64,000 nucleotides of DNA from Flavobacterium turcicum (GTDB lineage: Bacteria; Bacteroidota; Bacteroidia; Flavobacteriales; Flavobacteriaceae). Position numbers and translations under genes: made by a program. The DNA lies in NCBI RefSeq assembly GCF_011365745.1, contig NZ_JAAOBY010000001.1:310001-374000 (forward strand), read 5' to 3'. The notes beneath the pieces are model-generated. The model made no database searches and was not told the DNA's origin. It was given only the letters and a program-made list of their open reading frames with translations. This document shows, piece after piece, positions 36,545-44,700 of this stretch (its first letter is position 1; every line of letters starts with the position of its first letter).

Positions 36545-36612
36545 TCAAAAAGAATTAAAATAAACATTTTGTTATTAGGTTTTTGGTATTGTTGGTAATT
36601 AAAATTAAAGTC

Positions 36613-37113
36613 CTACTTCTTCAACCCATCGTACCATTTTTCGATAGAAGGAAAAATAAATTTAGCCGTTTTTTGGATAGGATTGTAAAAAATCGAATTG
36701 TCTAAAGTTTCTTTTTTGGCTAAAAAATTATGGTAGTTTATTTTTTCAAATATTGAGAACACAACTCCCAAAATAAGAACTGTTTTTAAAATTCTAAAAA
36801 ATCCGCCACCAAGTGTATTGGCCCAACCTAGAAAAGCCAAATCAGCAATTCCGGTTAAAATTTTTCCTAGCAATGAAACTGCAACAACCACTGCAGCAAA
36901 GGTGAGCATAAAAGCTATGACTTGTACGGTATTTGGATTCCATTTGACAAAGCCAAGAAGTAGGTTTTTTACAGCTGCGGAAAATTGTATAGCCAAATAC
37001 ACACCAAGTAATAACGATAGCAAAGAAGCCAATTCTGCAAAAAGTCCGTTTTTTAAACCTTTGTAAGCCGCAAAAACCAACAAAACACCTACTACAATAT
37101 CAATAAATCCCAT
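36613..37113 (-). CDS. CvpA family membrane protein
   Basis: I chose the ATG at 37113 (166 residues) because the upstream extension to 37179 is not family-like; the protein then begins MGFIDIVVGVLLVFAAYKGLKNG, the standard CvpA N-terminus. Four membrane spans follow, with the glycine-rich LGWANTLGGGFFRILK segment typical of the family. CvpA proteins are linked to colicin V production in E. coli and to envelope stress in other bacteria; the role here is unknown. Confidence 0.9.
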   Translation of the reverse strand: MGFIDIVVGVLLVFAAYKGLKNGLFAELASLLSLLLGVYLAIQFSAAVKNLLLGFVKWNPNTVQVIAFMLTFAAVVVAVSLLGKILTGIADLAFLGWANTLGGGFFRILKTVLILGVVFSIFEKINYHNFLAKKETLDNSIFYNPIQKTAKFIFPSIEKWYDGLKK

Positions 37114-37184
37114 TTGATTGTTGTTAAAATTATGATCGCAAATATAAATGATTTGTTCTATACCATTGTCAATTTTCAAGTTCT

Positions 37185-37192
37185 TATCTTTG
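37185..37192 (+). promoter_or_regulatory. -7 element upstream of the 118-residue protein gene
   Basis: TATCTTTG matches TAnnTTTG, 63 bases before the ATG at 37256. A TTG at 37166-37168 is 16 bases upstream. Confidence 0.5.
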
Positions 37193-37255
37193 CGTGATAC
37201 AATTGTAAAGGTGATGACTTGCTAGATCGTAACCTATAATTCATAATTCAAAAAA

Positions 37256-37612
37256 ATGTCAAGAGACGCACAATTAAAAGAACGCTGGGAACAGCTTGTC
37301 AAGATACTTTCTGATCAATTTTCGCAAGGCGAAGATTTAGATTTAGATGCCATAATTTATTTGATCGGAGTACAAGAATTAGGAAAAGTACACCAAGAAT
37401 TCAAAAAAGACGAGAAAGTAAACCTCATGCACATTGCTATTTGCAGGTTGCTAGAACCTTATGGATTTTACGAATTTGATTTTTTTGACAATGACGGCTG
37501 GCCACATTACACCGTAAAAGAAGAATTGCCACCGCTTAAGGCAGGAGAACAATCAGTTTTGATGAAAGAAGCCATTGTGAATTATTTTTTAGAACGCGAA
37601 GTAATTTCGTAG
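37256..37612 (+). CDS. Conserved hypothetical protein upstream of pheS
   Basis: A 118-residue soluble acidic protein, no signal peptide. It is mostly helical at the N-terminus (LKERWEQLVKILSDQFSQGEDLDLDAIIYLIGVQELG) and ends in a LPPLKAGEQSVLMKEAIVNYFLE segment. It looks like a conserved small protein of Flavobacteriia, but I do not know a function. The structured gap that follows leads to pheS. Confidence 0.72.
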   Translation: MSRDAQLKERWEQLVKILSDQFSQGEDLDLDAIIYLIGVQELGKVHQEFKKDEKVNLMHIAICRLLEPYGFYEFDFFDNDGWPHYTVKEELPPLKAGEQSVLMKEAIVNYFLEREVIS

Positions 37613-37680
37613 TTGACAGTCACAGTCACAGTTTTCAGAATGATTCTACTAAAAACTGCGACTGAAAACTGAAAACTTTT
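37612..37680. repeat. Intergenic inverted word repeat (CAGTTTTCAG)
   Basis: GTCACAGTCACAGTTTTCAG on the left faces AAAACTGCGACTGAAAACTG on the right and can pair as a hairpin. It ends directly before the pheS -7 box. CAGTTTTCAG recurs at 46965-46974. Confidence 0.68.
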
Positions 37681-37683
37681 ACC

Positions 37684-37691
37684 TAAATTTG
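37684..37691 (+). promoter_or_regulatory. -7 element of pheS
   Basis: TAAATTTG matches TAnnTTTG, 22 bases before the ATG at 37714, just after the hairpin repeat. Confidence 0.5.
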
Positions 37692-37713
37692 CACTCTCAA
37701 GTACCGATGGAAA

Positions 37714-38733
37714 ATGATAGATAAGATAAAAGAATATATTGGCGAAGCTCAAGCTTTTTCAACACAAAATGCAGGAGAATTAGAGGCATTCCGAATTAAA
37801 TTTTTAGGAAGCAAAGGTCTTTTAAAAGATTTGTTTGCTGAGTTCAAAAATGTGCCAAACGATCAAAAAAAGGAGTTTGGACAAATCATGAATTTGCTAA
37901 AAACTACTGCCGAAGAAAAAGTAAAATCCATTCAAGAAGCTTTAGAAAGTAAGGAAGAAAGCAAAGGTTTTTACGGCGATTTAACTCGTGCTGCCGAGCC
38001 GCTTGTTATCGGTTCGCGTCACCCAATTTCATTGGTAAAAAACCAAATTATTGATATCTTTTCAACCATTGGTTTTAACGTTTCTGAAGGTCCAGAAATC
38101 GAAGACGATTGGCATAATTTTACTGCTTTGAACTTGCCAGAATACCATCCGGCACGTGACATGCAAGACACGTTTTTCATTCAAACTAATCCTGATATTT
38201 TGTTGCGTACGCATACATCATCTGTACAAGTGCGTTACATGGAAAACAACAAACCGCCAATTCGTACCATTTCGCCAGGGCGCGTTTTCCGTAATGAGGC
38301 AGTTTCGTCGCGTTCGCACTGTATTTTTCATCAAGTAGAAGGCTTGTACATTGATAAAGATGTTTCTTTTGCCGACTTAAAACAAACCTTGTTGTATTTT
38401 ACTAAGGAAATGTTCGGGAAATCAAAAATCCGTTTGCGTCCATCTTATTTTCCGTTTACAGAACCAAGCGCCGAAATTGATATTTATTGGGGTTTAAAAA
38501 CCGAAACAGATTACAGAATCACCAAAGGAACAGGCTGGCTAGAAATAGGTGGTTGTGGTATGGTAGATCCTAATGTATTAAAAAATTGCAACATTAATCC
38601 TGATGAACATACCGGATTTGCATTCGGAATGGGAATCGAGCGTATTGCAATGTTGTTGTATCAAATAGGTGATATTCGTATGTTTTACGAAAATGACGTT
38701 CGTTTCTTAGAGCAATTTAAAGCAAGTATATAA
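37714..38733 (+). CDS. pheS: Phenylalanyl-tRNA synthetase alpha subunit
   Basis: A 339-residue class II aaRS subunit. The N-terminal helical arm (about 1-95) binds tRNA. The catalytic core has [10 protein letters not shown], motif 2 [22 protein letters not shown] and motif 3 [19 protein letters not shown] near the C-terminus. PheS pairs with PheT to charge tRNA-Phe. No pheT gene is adjacent, so the two subunits are encoded apart, as is common in Bacteroidota. Confidence 0.97.
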   Translation: MIDKIKEYIGEAQAFSTQNAGELEAFRIKFLGSKGLLKDLFAEFKNVPNDQKKEFGQIMNLLKTTAEEKVKSIQEALESKEESKGFYGDLTRAAEPLVIGSRHPISLVKNQIIDIFSTIGFNVSEGPEIEDDWHNFTALNLPEYHPARDMQDTFFIQTNPDILLRTHTSSVQVRYMENNKPPIRTISPGRVFRNEAVSSRSHCIFHQVEGLYIDKDVSFADLKQTLLYFTKEMFGKSKIRLRPSYFPFTEPSAEIDIYWGLKTETDYRITKGTGWLEIGGCGMVDPNVLKNCNINPDEHTGFAFGMGIERIAMLLYQIGDIRMFYENDVRFLEQFKASI

Positions 38734-38736
38734 TTT

Positions 38737-38810
38737 AATAGTACTTAGTCACTAGTACTTAGTTTCTTGATGTAAATGACTAAGGACTATGTACTAGGGA
38801 CTAAAAACTC
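38737..38810. repeat. Intergenic inverted word repeat (CTAAGGACT / AGTACTTAGT)
   Basis: TAGTACTTAGTCACTAGTACTTAGT on the left faces ACTAAGGACTATGTACTAGGGACTAA on the right. The words AAGGACTA and GTACTA recur at 45943-46010. Confidence 0.68.
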
Positions 38811-38815
38811 AATTT

Positions 38816-39223
38816 ATGAAAAAAGACATCATCATCCCCGAAGTAGAAAACGTTTTTTTTGCAGCAGTGCAAGAATGGAGTGACGATTTTATGGAGAAAG
38901 TATGGTATGCTTATCTCGTAAACGATAGCGATTACCTAATAGAAAGTGTGATGGTTGTTTCTAAAGCTTTTGGTACCATTGATGGTGAAATGAAAAAAAC
39001 ATCATTATTGCGACATGCCTTTATGGAAGTCCCAGCGGTTTCTGTAGTTAAGGTTGAAATGATCGAAAAAAGTGTTTTGGCGCTAAACAATGAATTCATG
39101 CTCACATTTTTCATGGATGGAAAATTATACGATAAAAAATTCATTTTTAAAGCAAACTCCATCAATGAAACAGAGGTAGAAGAAGTACCAATTTTATTTG
39201 TTGACGGTGTTATTGTTAGGTAA
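38816..39223 (+). CDS. Conserved hypothetical protein downstream of pheS
   Basis: A 135-residue soluble protein without signal peptide or membrane span. It begins KDIIIPEVENVFFAAVQEWSDDFMEKVWYAYLVND and continues with alternating strands (YLIESVMVVSKAFG, VSVVKVEMIEKSV). It resembles a small conserved Flavobacteriia protein of unknown function. Its last 30 bases overlap the convergent gene ending at 39194. Confidence 0.72.
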   Translation: MKKDIIIPEVENVFFAAVQEWSDDFMEKVWYAYLVNDSDYLIESVMVVSKAFGTIDGEMKKTSLLRHAFMEVPAVSVVKVEMIEKSVLALNNEFMLTFFMDGKLYDKKFIFKANSINETEVEEVPILFVDGVIVR

Positions 39224-39442
39224 ATTATTAGTGCTTTCTTCTTTTATTTTCTGTTTCCAAGAAAAATAACTTACTATAAAAATACCGATTACAATAAAAA
39301 AGAGCATTCTCAGCAAACATCTTTTAGATAAAAATGCTTGTGAAAATGACATGTTTAACAAGTCAAAAAATTGTATTATAAGAGAGAAAGATATCCCCCA
39401 AATTAACCCTATTTTAAGTTGATATTTCCATCTTTCACTCAT
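39194..39442 (-). CDS. Small two-span membrane protein (tandem paralogue A)
   Basis: The ATG at 39442 gives an 82-residue protein starting MSERWKYQLKIG, almost the same as the upstream paralogue (MSERWKYQIKMG); the longer frame from 39502 is not used because its extra residues come from the end of that paralogue. Two membrane spans and a basic tail are predicted. The 3' end overlaps the convergent gene ending at 39223 by 30 bp. Function unknown. Confidence 0.7.
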   Translation of the reverse strand: MSERWKYQLKIGLIWGISFSLIIQFFDLLNMSFSQAFLSKRCLLRMLFFIVIGIFIVSYFSWKQKIKEESTNNLPNNNTVNK

Positions 39443-39452
39443 AACTAGAAAA

Positions 39453-39665
39453 TTATAGATTTTGTTTTTGTTTGGATTTCCAGGTGTAATAACCCAAAAC
39501 AAATATGCCTACTAAAATGTAAGCCACAGCTTTTAAATAAAAAGCAGGAGTGGTAACTTGTGCTGCTAGTGGAGTTTCTTTTAAGTCAAACAGAACATTG
39601 AAAACCGTCATAAATAAACCCCAAATACCACCCATTTTAATCTGATATTTCCATCTTTCGCTCAT
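39453..39665 (-). CDS. Small two-span membrane protein (tandem paralogue B)
   Basis: A 70-residue protein: MSERWKYQIKMGGIWGLFMT, a membrane span, an acidic loop, then a second span (VAYILVGIFVLGYYTW) and a basic tail SKQKQNL. It is clearly duplicated with the gene 10 bp downstream, with shared N-terminus and WK near the C-terminus. It lies beside gpsA on the same strand. I do not recognise the family. Confidence 0.7.
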   Translation of the reverse strand: MSERWKYQIKMGGIWGLFMTVFNVLFDLKETPLAAQVTTPAFYLKAVAYILVGIFVLGYYTWKSKQKQNL

Positions 39666-39699
39666 AGGTGTATTTTAAATTTTGAATACTGACGATTTT

Positions 39700-40695
39700 C
39701 TAGTCGAGTTTGTCGGTTAGTTTTTTAAATACTGCTTTTGCATCTTGACCTTCGTACAAAATACTGTGAACTGCATCAATTATTGGGGTTTTAGCACCAT
39801 AGGCTTGATTGAGTTTGTAGGCGCTCTTGGCAGCATAATAACCTTCAGCCACCATACTCATCTCCATCATTGCTGATTTGACGGTGTAGCCTTTACCAAT
39901 CATGTTACCAAACATTCTATTTCTAGAAAAAACAGAGTAACCAGTAACCAACAAATCTCCCAAATAAGCAGAATCATTAATATTGCGTTTCATGCGGTGC
40001 ACTTTTCGGATGAATTTTTTCATCTCCCGAATTCCGTTACTCATTAAAACCGATTGAAAGTTATCACCATAACCCAATCCATGAGCAATTCCGGCAGCAA
40101 TAGCATAGATGTTTTTTAACATCGCTGCATATTCTGTTCCTATAATGTCGTCGGTAATTTTTGTTTTAATGTAATTGCCTGAAAGATTTTTTGCAACCAA
40201 TTTGGCTTTGTCTGGATCACCACAAGCAATGGTTAGGTAGGATAAGCGCTCCATAGCTACTTCTTCGGCATGGCAAGGACCAGTAATTACTCCAATGTTG
40301 TAATAAGGAATATCGTATTTTACATGAAAATGTTCTCCAACAATTAAACTTGTCTCAGGAACGATTCCTTTAATGGCTGAAAATATAATCTTATTTTCAA
40401 GTGAAACAGTTAGTTTTTCTAATTCGGCACCCACAAAAGCAGAAGGTATAGCAAAAATGATATAATCGGCGTAAGCCACTGCCTCATTAATATCGCTTGT
40501 TAATTTTAATTTTTTAACGTCAAACTCAACCGAACTCAAATAGTTAGGATTGTGCTTATAGGTTTTTAGATGTTCTATTGCAGCTTCATTACGCATGTAC
40601 CAAGCTATTTCGTTAAGATTTACGCAAAGCATCTTAGCTATTGCCGTAGCCCAACTCCCACCACCAATTACTGCAAATTTTTTATTATCGGTCAT
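39700..40695 (-). CDS. gpsA: NAD(P)-dependent glycerol-3-phosphate dehydrogenase
   Basis: A 331-residue protein with the cofactor motif IGGGSWATAIAKML (GxGxxA type) at residues 10-23, the GPCHAEEVA block, the catalytic lysine in AMLKNIYAIAAGIAHGLGYGDN and SRNRMFGNMIGKG near the C-terminus. It reduces dihydroxyacetone phosphate to sn-glycerol 3-phosphate for phospholipid synthesis. A matching -7 element lies 18 bases before the start. Confidence 0.97.
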   Translation of the reverse strand: MTDNKKFAVIGGGSWATAIAKMLCVNLNEIAWYMRNEAAIEHLKTYKHNPNYLSSVEFDVKKLKLTSDINEAVAYADYIIFAIPSAFVGAELEKLTVSLENKIIFSAIKGIVPETSLIVGEHFHVKYDIPYYNIGVITGPCHAEEVAMERLSYLTIACGDPDKAKLVAKNLSGNYIKTKITDDIIGTEYAAMLKNIYAIAAGIAHGLGYGDNFQSVLMSNGIREMKKFIRKVHRMKRNINDSAYLGDLLVTGYSVFSRNRMFGNMIGKGYTVKSAMMEMSMVAEGYYAAKSAYKLNQAYGAKTPIIDAVHSILYEGQDAKAVFKKLTDKLD

Positions 40696-40712
40696 TGTTT
40701 ACTGAATTTAAT

Positions 40713-40720
40713 CAAAAGTA
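40713..40720 (-). promoter_or_regulatory. -7 element of gpsA
   Basis: The minus strand reads TACTTTTG, matching TAnnTTTG, 18 bases before the ATG at 40695. Confidence 0.5.
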
Positions 40721-40928
40721 CTTAAAAAAGGAGTAATGAAGCAAATTTAATTAAAGTATACAATTCTTTGAAAAATATGGTTTTGTAGCTGTTTGTCTAA
40801 AAAAAACAAAAAACAGATATTTTTTTTCAATAGTAGTACAATATTATTGTTTCAGATTCGTTGTATCTAATTAATAAGCAGCGTTTTAATAAATGTACGT
40901 ATTGAGTGAGTTAGTTATTTTACAATGT

Positions 40929-40964
40929 AAAAAGGCGTTCCCTTATTTGGAGAACGCCTTTTTT
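40929..40964 (-). terminator. Intrinsic terminator of the alcohol dehydrogenase gene
   Basis: A 12-bp stem (AAAAAGGCGTTC with GAACGCCTTTTT) around an 11-base loop, 20 bases after the stop of the minus-strand gene. Confidence 0.85.
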
Positions 40965-40984
40965 ATACATTTTTAAGGAGTATT

Positions 40985-42148
40985 TTAATAACTCATTTCA
41001 ACGATTGCTGTTACTTTTTCAAGTGTTACCAATTGTTTTTCACCTAAACCTAACCAACCTCTTTCTTTGAAGCGGTCTACTATGAAATTCGCGGTATTGT
41101 CAAATTCTTTAGTGTAGTCTGACAATTTAGTGTCCATTCCCATTGTGTGAAAAAAGGCCACTGTTTTGTTTATCGCTTCATTTGCAATTTCATCATCTGT
41201 TCCGGTTAAATTAAAAATACGTTTTCCGTATTGTGCTAATTTTCCTTTTTTGGTTTCAAACATAACGCGATACAAATTTGGACCAACTACTGCTAACGTT
41301 CTCGCATGATCAATTCCGTACAAAGCCGTAAGTTCGTGACCAATCATGTGTGTAGCCCAATCAGATGGAACTCCTTTTTGAATTAATCCGTTCAAGGCCA
41401 TGGTGCAACTCCACATAAAGTTAGAAGCCAAGGCATAATCTGCTGGATTTTCAACTACTTCAGGACCTACTTGAATTAAGGTTTGCAAAATACTTTCGGC
41501 AATACGATCTTGTAAAAAACCTTCATGCGGATAAGTTAAATATTGCTCTAAAACATGAGTGTAAGCATCTACGACACCATTTTGCAATTGTCTTTTTGGT
41601 AACGATTGAATGACTGTTGGATCACAAATAGAGAATTTTGGGAATAATGCCGAACCTCCAAAAGCCAATTTCTCTTGAGTAGCTTGAATAGTAACAACTG
41701 AACCAGAGTTCATCTCGCTTCCTGTTGCTGGCAAAGTAAGGACTGTTCCAAAAGGCACTACTTTAGACAAATCCTTGATCAACAATCTTTTTTGCAGAAT
41801 TTCCATTGGATTTCCCTCAAAATTTACGGCTGCCGAAATAAATTTTACCCCATCAATTACTGAACCTCCACCAACGGCAAGGATGAAATCAATCTTTTGT
41901 TCTTTAATAACGTCAACCGCTTTCATCAAAGTTTCAAAATGCGGATTTGGTTCGATTCCACCAAATTCAACAATTGTAAAATTTTTTAGATTGTTGATGA
42001 CCTGCTCGTGAATACCATTTTTGAAAATACTTCCACCACCGTACGCCAAAAGAATTTTAGCTCCTTGAGGCACCAGCGTGGATAGTTTTTCTATTTGTCC
42101 TTTTCCAAAAACTAAATTGGTAGGATTGTATAAATCGAAGTTTAACAT
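40985..42148 (-). CDS. Iron-containing alcohol dehydrogenase (YqhD/BDH-like)
   Basis: A 387-residue group III alcohol dehydrogenase. The cofactor motif GGGSVIDGVKFISAA (residues about 95-109) and the metal-site block DAYTHVLEQYLTYPHEGF with DHARTLAVVGPNLYR are present. The LVFGKGQIEKL start and overall layout match NADPH-dependent YqhD/butanol dehydrogenases, which reduce aldehydes. It follows the DJ-1 family gene on the same strand across a structured 104-bp gap, and that gene is divergent from a LysR regulator, so the three may form an aldehyde-stress locus. Confidence 0.92.
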   Translation of the reverse strand: MLNFDLYNPTNLVFGKGQIEKLSTLVPQGAKILLAYGGGSIFKNGIHEQVINNLKNFTIVEFGGIEPNPHFETLMKAVDVIKEQKIDFILAVGGGSVIDGVKFISAAVNFEGNPMEILQKRLLIKDLSKVVPFGTVLTLPATGSEMNSGSVVTIQATQEKLAFGGSALFPKFSICDPTVIQSLPKRQLQNGVVDAYTHVLEQYLTYPHEGFLQDRIAESILQTLIQVGPEVVENPADYALASNFMWSCTMALNGLIQKGVPSDWATHMIGHELTALYGIDHARTLAVVGPNLYRVMFETKKGKLAQYGKRIFNLTGTDDEIANEAINKTVAFFHTMGMDTKLSDYTKEFDNTANFIVDRFKERGWLGLGEKQLVTLEKVTAIVEMSY

Positions 42149-42167
42149 GATATTTTAATTTTTAAAG

Positions 42168-42247
42168 AGTTACTAAGATACTGAGATTCTTTGTTTTTAA
42201 AGCTTATTTAAACCTTAGCAACTTAGCTTCTCAGTATCTTAGCGACT
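42168..42247. repeat. Intergenic inverted word repeat (CTAAGATACTGAGA)
   Basis: AGTTACTAAGATACTGAGA (42168-42186) pairs with TCTCAGTATCTTAGCGACT (42229-42247), 17 of 19 bases. The loop has CTTAGCAACTTAGC, the word style seen before haaO. It lies in the DJ-1/alcohol dehydrogenase gap. Confidence 0.75.
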
Positions 42248-42252
42248 TTCTC

Positions 42253-43023
42253 TTATTTTTTTGAATTCAATTGAGCCAACAATTTTTCAGCAACTAATTT
42301 AGACGAAGCTGGATTTTGACCTGTAATTAACAAACCATCTTCTACTGCATATGGATTCCAATCTGCAACTTTTGAATAAATTGCTCCGTTAGCTTTTAAA
42401 GCATCCTCTAATAAAAATGGAACAACTTTAGTCAATCCAACTGCTTCTTCCTCGGTGTTTGAAAAACCAGTTACTTTTTTACCTTTTACTAAAAATTCTC
42501 CATTTACTTTCACGTTTTTCAACACTGCTGGTGAGTGACAAACAAAAGCTACAGGTTTGTTATTGGTGTAAAAAGACTCAATCAAAGCGCTAGAATTAGA
42601 ATCAGTAGCTAAATCCCATAATGGACCGTGGCCACCTGGATAAAAAACCGCATCGTAATCAGACTCTTTCACATCGCCTAATTTGTGCGTGTTTTTTAGT
42701 TTTGCTAGCAATTCAGTATCAGCATCAAAACGTTTTGTGTCCTCTGTAGCTGCAGATGGGTCTTCACTTTTTGGGTCAATTGGAGGTTGTCCACCCTTTG
42801 GAGTAGCAATATCAATTTGAACACCTTTGTCTAGTAATTCATAATATGGAGCAGCAAATTCTTCTGTCCAAAATCCTGTTTTTTCTCCTGTGTTTCCAAG
42901 TTCAGAATGACTGGTAACAACAAATAATACTTTTTTCATCTTATTTTTTTTTGTTTTTTGTGCCGTCGCCGATAAGCAACCCACGGTTAATACTAGTAAT
43001 GCAAATAATGCGATCTTTTTCAT
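42253..43023 (-). CDS. DJ-1/PfpI family protein, Hsp31/glyoxalase III-like, with signal peptide
   Basis: A 256-residue protein. Residues 1-22 form a signal peptide (MKKIALFALLVLTVGC... ending ATAQ). From MKKVLFVVTSHSELGNTGEKTGFW it matches Hsp31/YhbO-type DJ-1 proteins: the nucleophile elbow AFVCHSPAVL with the conserved cysteine, YPGGHGPLWDL, and DGLLITGQNPASS. Related proteins convert methylglyoxal to lactate or act as chaperones. The export signal is unusual for this subgroup. A start at the internal ATG (residue 29) would give a cytoplasmic form. Confidence 0.85.
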   Translation of the reverse strand: MKKIALFALLVLTVGCLSATAQKTKKNKMKKVLFVVTSHSELGNTGEKTGFWTEEFAAPYYELLDKGVQIDIATPKGGQPPIDPKSEDPSAATEDTKRFDADTELLAKLKNTHKLGDVKESDYDAVFYPGGHGPLWDLATDSNSSALIESFYTNNKPVAFVCHSPAVLKNVKVNGEFLVKGKKVTGFSNTEEEAVGLTKVVPFLLEDALKANGAIYSKVADWNPYAVEDGLLITGQNPASSKLVAEKLLAQLNSKK

Positions 43024-43040
43024 CTTGTAATTTCTTTGTA

Positions 43041-43048
43041 CAAATTTA
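43041..43048 (-). promoter_or_regulatory. -7 element of the DJ-1 family gene
   Basis: The minus strand reads TAAATTTG, matching TAnnTTTG, 18 bases before the ATG at 43023. Confidence 0.55.
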
Positions 43049-43071
43049 CGGCGATTATGTTATCAGTAAAA

Positions 43072-43106
43072 ATAATTTAAATTATGTTTGTGATAAATAT
43101 ATTTAT
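43072..43106. promoter_or_regulatory. Two AT-rich perfect palindromes, candidate LysR operators
   Basis: ATAATTTAAATTAT (43072-43085) and ATAAATATATTTAT (43093-43106) are both perfect 14-bp palindromes, with centres 21 bp apart, two helical turns. The first overlaps the LysR -7 box. Position and symmetry fit autoregulation plus control of the divergent gene. Confidence 0.5.
43083..43090 (+). promoter_or_regulatory. -7 element of the LysR gene
   Basis: TATGTTTG matches TAnnTTTG, 19 bases before the ATG at 43110. It overlaps the first palindrome. Confidence 0.5.
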
Positions 43107-43109
43107 ATC

Positions 43110-44006
43110 ATGGTCAATCTAGAATGGTACCGCACCTTTAAATCAGTGTATAAAAACGGAAATTTTTCTGCGGCTGCCAAAGAGTTGTTTATTAGTCAAC
43201 CCGCTGTGAGTCAGCAAATATCCATGCTCGAAGCGCACGTGGGGTACAAGCTTTTCAATAGAAAGTCAAAAGGTGTAGAACCTACTGAATACGCTAAGTT
43301 ACTCAATAATTTAATCATTGAAGCATTAGACCGATTGGAAAATGTAGAAAATGGTTTTCGCGCTAAAGCTTTCAATGCCAATCGTTTAATTTCAATAGGA
43401 ATTTCGAAACATTTAATGTCTAGTTTGGGTAGTGCCTTGGTATCAAAGTTCGAGTATATTGACTTTAGTTTCTACGATAATGACACGTTGTTTGAATTGG
43501 TGAACGAAAAAAAACTAGATTTTGCGGTCGTTACTAAACAATTTGACACCTTTGATACCATTCAGAAAAAAGTTGGTGAGATCAAGCAGGTAATTGTAGG
43601 ATCGCCAGAAATTGATGCCACGCCATTAAAAACAAGTATAAAACTTAAAGATTTTGCGGCCATTGAACATTGGTTAAACGATCAAAAATGGTACAGCCAC
43701 AATGCTCAAATTCCACATATCAAATTATTTTGGTTGCATGTCTTTAACAAAAAAAGACCGTCGATGGTTCCAAACTATATCATTCCGTCTGAATATGAAA
43801 TGCTCGAAATTATTTCGAGAAATACAGGAATAGGAGTAGTTTGGGATATCAACGCAAAAAAGCTACTAGCCGAAAACAAAATCCAGATGTTGTGGAACAG
43901 CAAGCAAATGCCTAGCACATCAGTTTATGTCTTAGCAGGTAAAAACGAGAACTTGAGTACTATTTTTGAGAATATTCAAGTGGAGTTGAAAAAGGTTCTA
44001 AGTTAA
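43110..44006 (+). CDS. LysR family transcriptional regulator
   Basis: I chose the ATG at 43110 (298 residues): the frame is open to 42951, but homologues begin with a sequence like MVNLEWYRTFKSVYKNG, and the upstream part covers the divergent promoter. Residues 1-60 are the LysR helix-turn-helix (SAAAKELFISQPAVSQQISMLE). The rest is a substrate-binding effector domain. It is divergent from the DJ-1/alcohol dehydrogenase genes, so it probably controls them and itself. The effector is unknown. Confidence 0.93.
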   Translation: MVNLEWYRTFKSVYKNGNFSAAAKELFISQPAVSQQISMLEAHVGYKLFNRKSKGVEPTEYAKLLNNLIIEALDRLENVENGFRAKAFNANRLISIGISKHLMSSLGSALVSKFEYIDFSFYDNDTLFELVNEKKLDFAVVTKQFDTFDTIQKKVGEIKQVIVGSPEIDATPLKTSIKLKDFAAIEHWLNDQKWYSHNAQIPHIKLFWLHVFNKKRPSMVPNYIIPSEYEMLEIISRNTGIGVVWDINAKKLLAENKIQMLWNSKQMPSTSVYVLAGKNENLSTIFENIQVELKKVLS

Positions 44007-44007
44007 C

Positions 44008-44700
44008 TTAGCAACAATATTTTGCTCGCATTTCCATAGCTTCTTCATCTGAGGAATATCCAATAAGCAATAAACCTTCAGTACAATCTACTCTTTTTTC
44101 TTTGATGAGTTTTGCAACAAAATTTATAAATTCGGTACTTTCTCGATGGCCTTGAGGAATATGATTTAAGTATTGTCTCGAATATTTTATCTTTTCTTGG
44201 CAAATTAGAGTGGTGATTTGATCAAAGAAAAATCGCACTTCGTAAGGAGTATTGATTTCGAAGAAGAATTTTATTTTTTCATCGTTGTAAGTAAATGCGA
44301 TGCTGTTTCCTATTCCGTTTGTATAGCATGGTCCGCTTCGGGATTCAGGAGTTGGTTTTCCATAGTAATCACCGGCGGAAACAGTGAAGTTTGTAATGTG
44401 TTGGTATTCAAATTGTCTGTCATCGACTTGCATGTAATCATCCTTAAATTGAAAATCTCCTTCAAAATAGCCATTGATGTTTTCATGTTCATTCAAACGT
44501 ACAATAAAACTGGAAAGGTATGCAATAGCGGAAATAGCAAGTAGGTATATGATTGGTTTGTTGTAAATATCAAAAATATACGAGAGTATTCCTAAGCTAA
44601 AAATAGCAGCAATAGAGTAATGATGTAATTTCTCGGATAAAGTCAAAGTAGAAGAACCTCTTCTTTTTTTTGGGCGAAAAATTCGAAATGAGAGAATCAC
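44008..44700 (-). CDS. Membrane protein of unknown function, coupled to nadD
   Basis: A 230-residue protein with a basic N-terminus, two membrane spans (about 27-45 and 48-66) and a soluble C-terminal domain of about 160 residues ending in a double cysteine. No family recognised. The start overlaps the nadD stop by 4 bp (ATGA), so it is translated with nadD. It is the last gene of the yicC-gmk-nadD group. Confidence 0.68.
   Translation of the reverse strand: MILSFRIFRPKKRRGSSTLTLSEKLHHYSIAAIFSLGILSYIFDIYNKPIIYLLAISAIAYLSSFIVRLNEHENINGYFEGDFQFKDDYMQVDDRQFEYQHITNFTVSAGDYYGKPTPESRSGPCYTNGIGNSIAFTYNDEKIKFFFEINTPYEVRFFFDQITTLICQEKIKYSRQYLNHIPQGHRESTEFINFVAKLIKEKRVDCTEGLLLIGYSSDEEAMEMRAKYCC

Noticed and set aside
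42951..43109. N-terminal extension of the LysR gene back to 42951
   Set aside because: It overlaps the start of the divergent DJ-1 gene and both promoters; the LysR helix-turn-helix begins right after the ATG at 43110.
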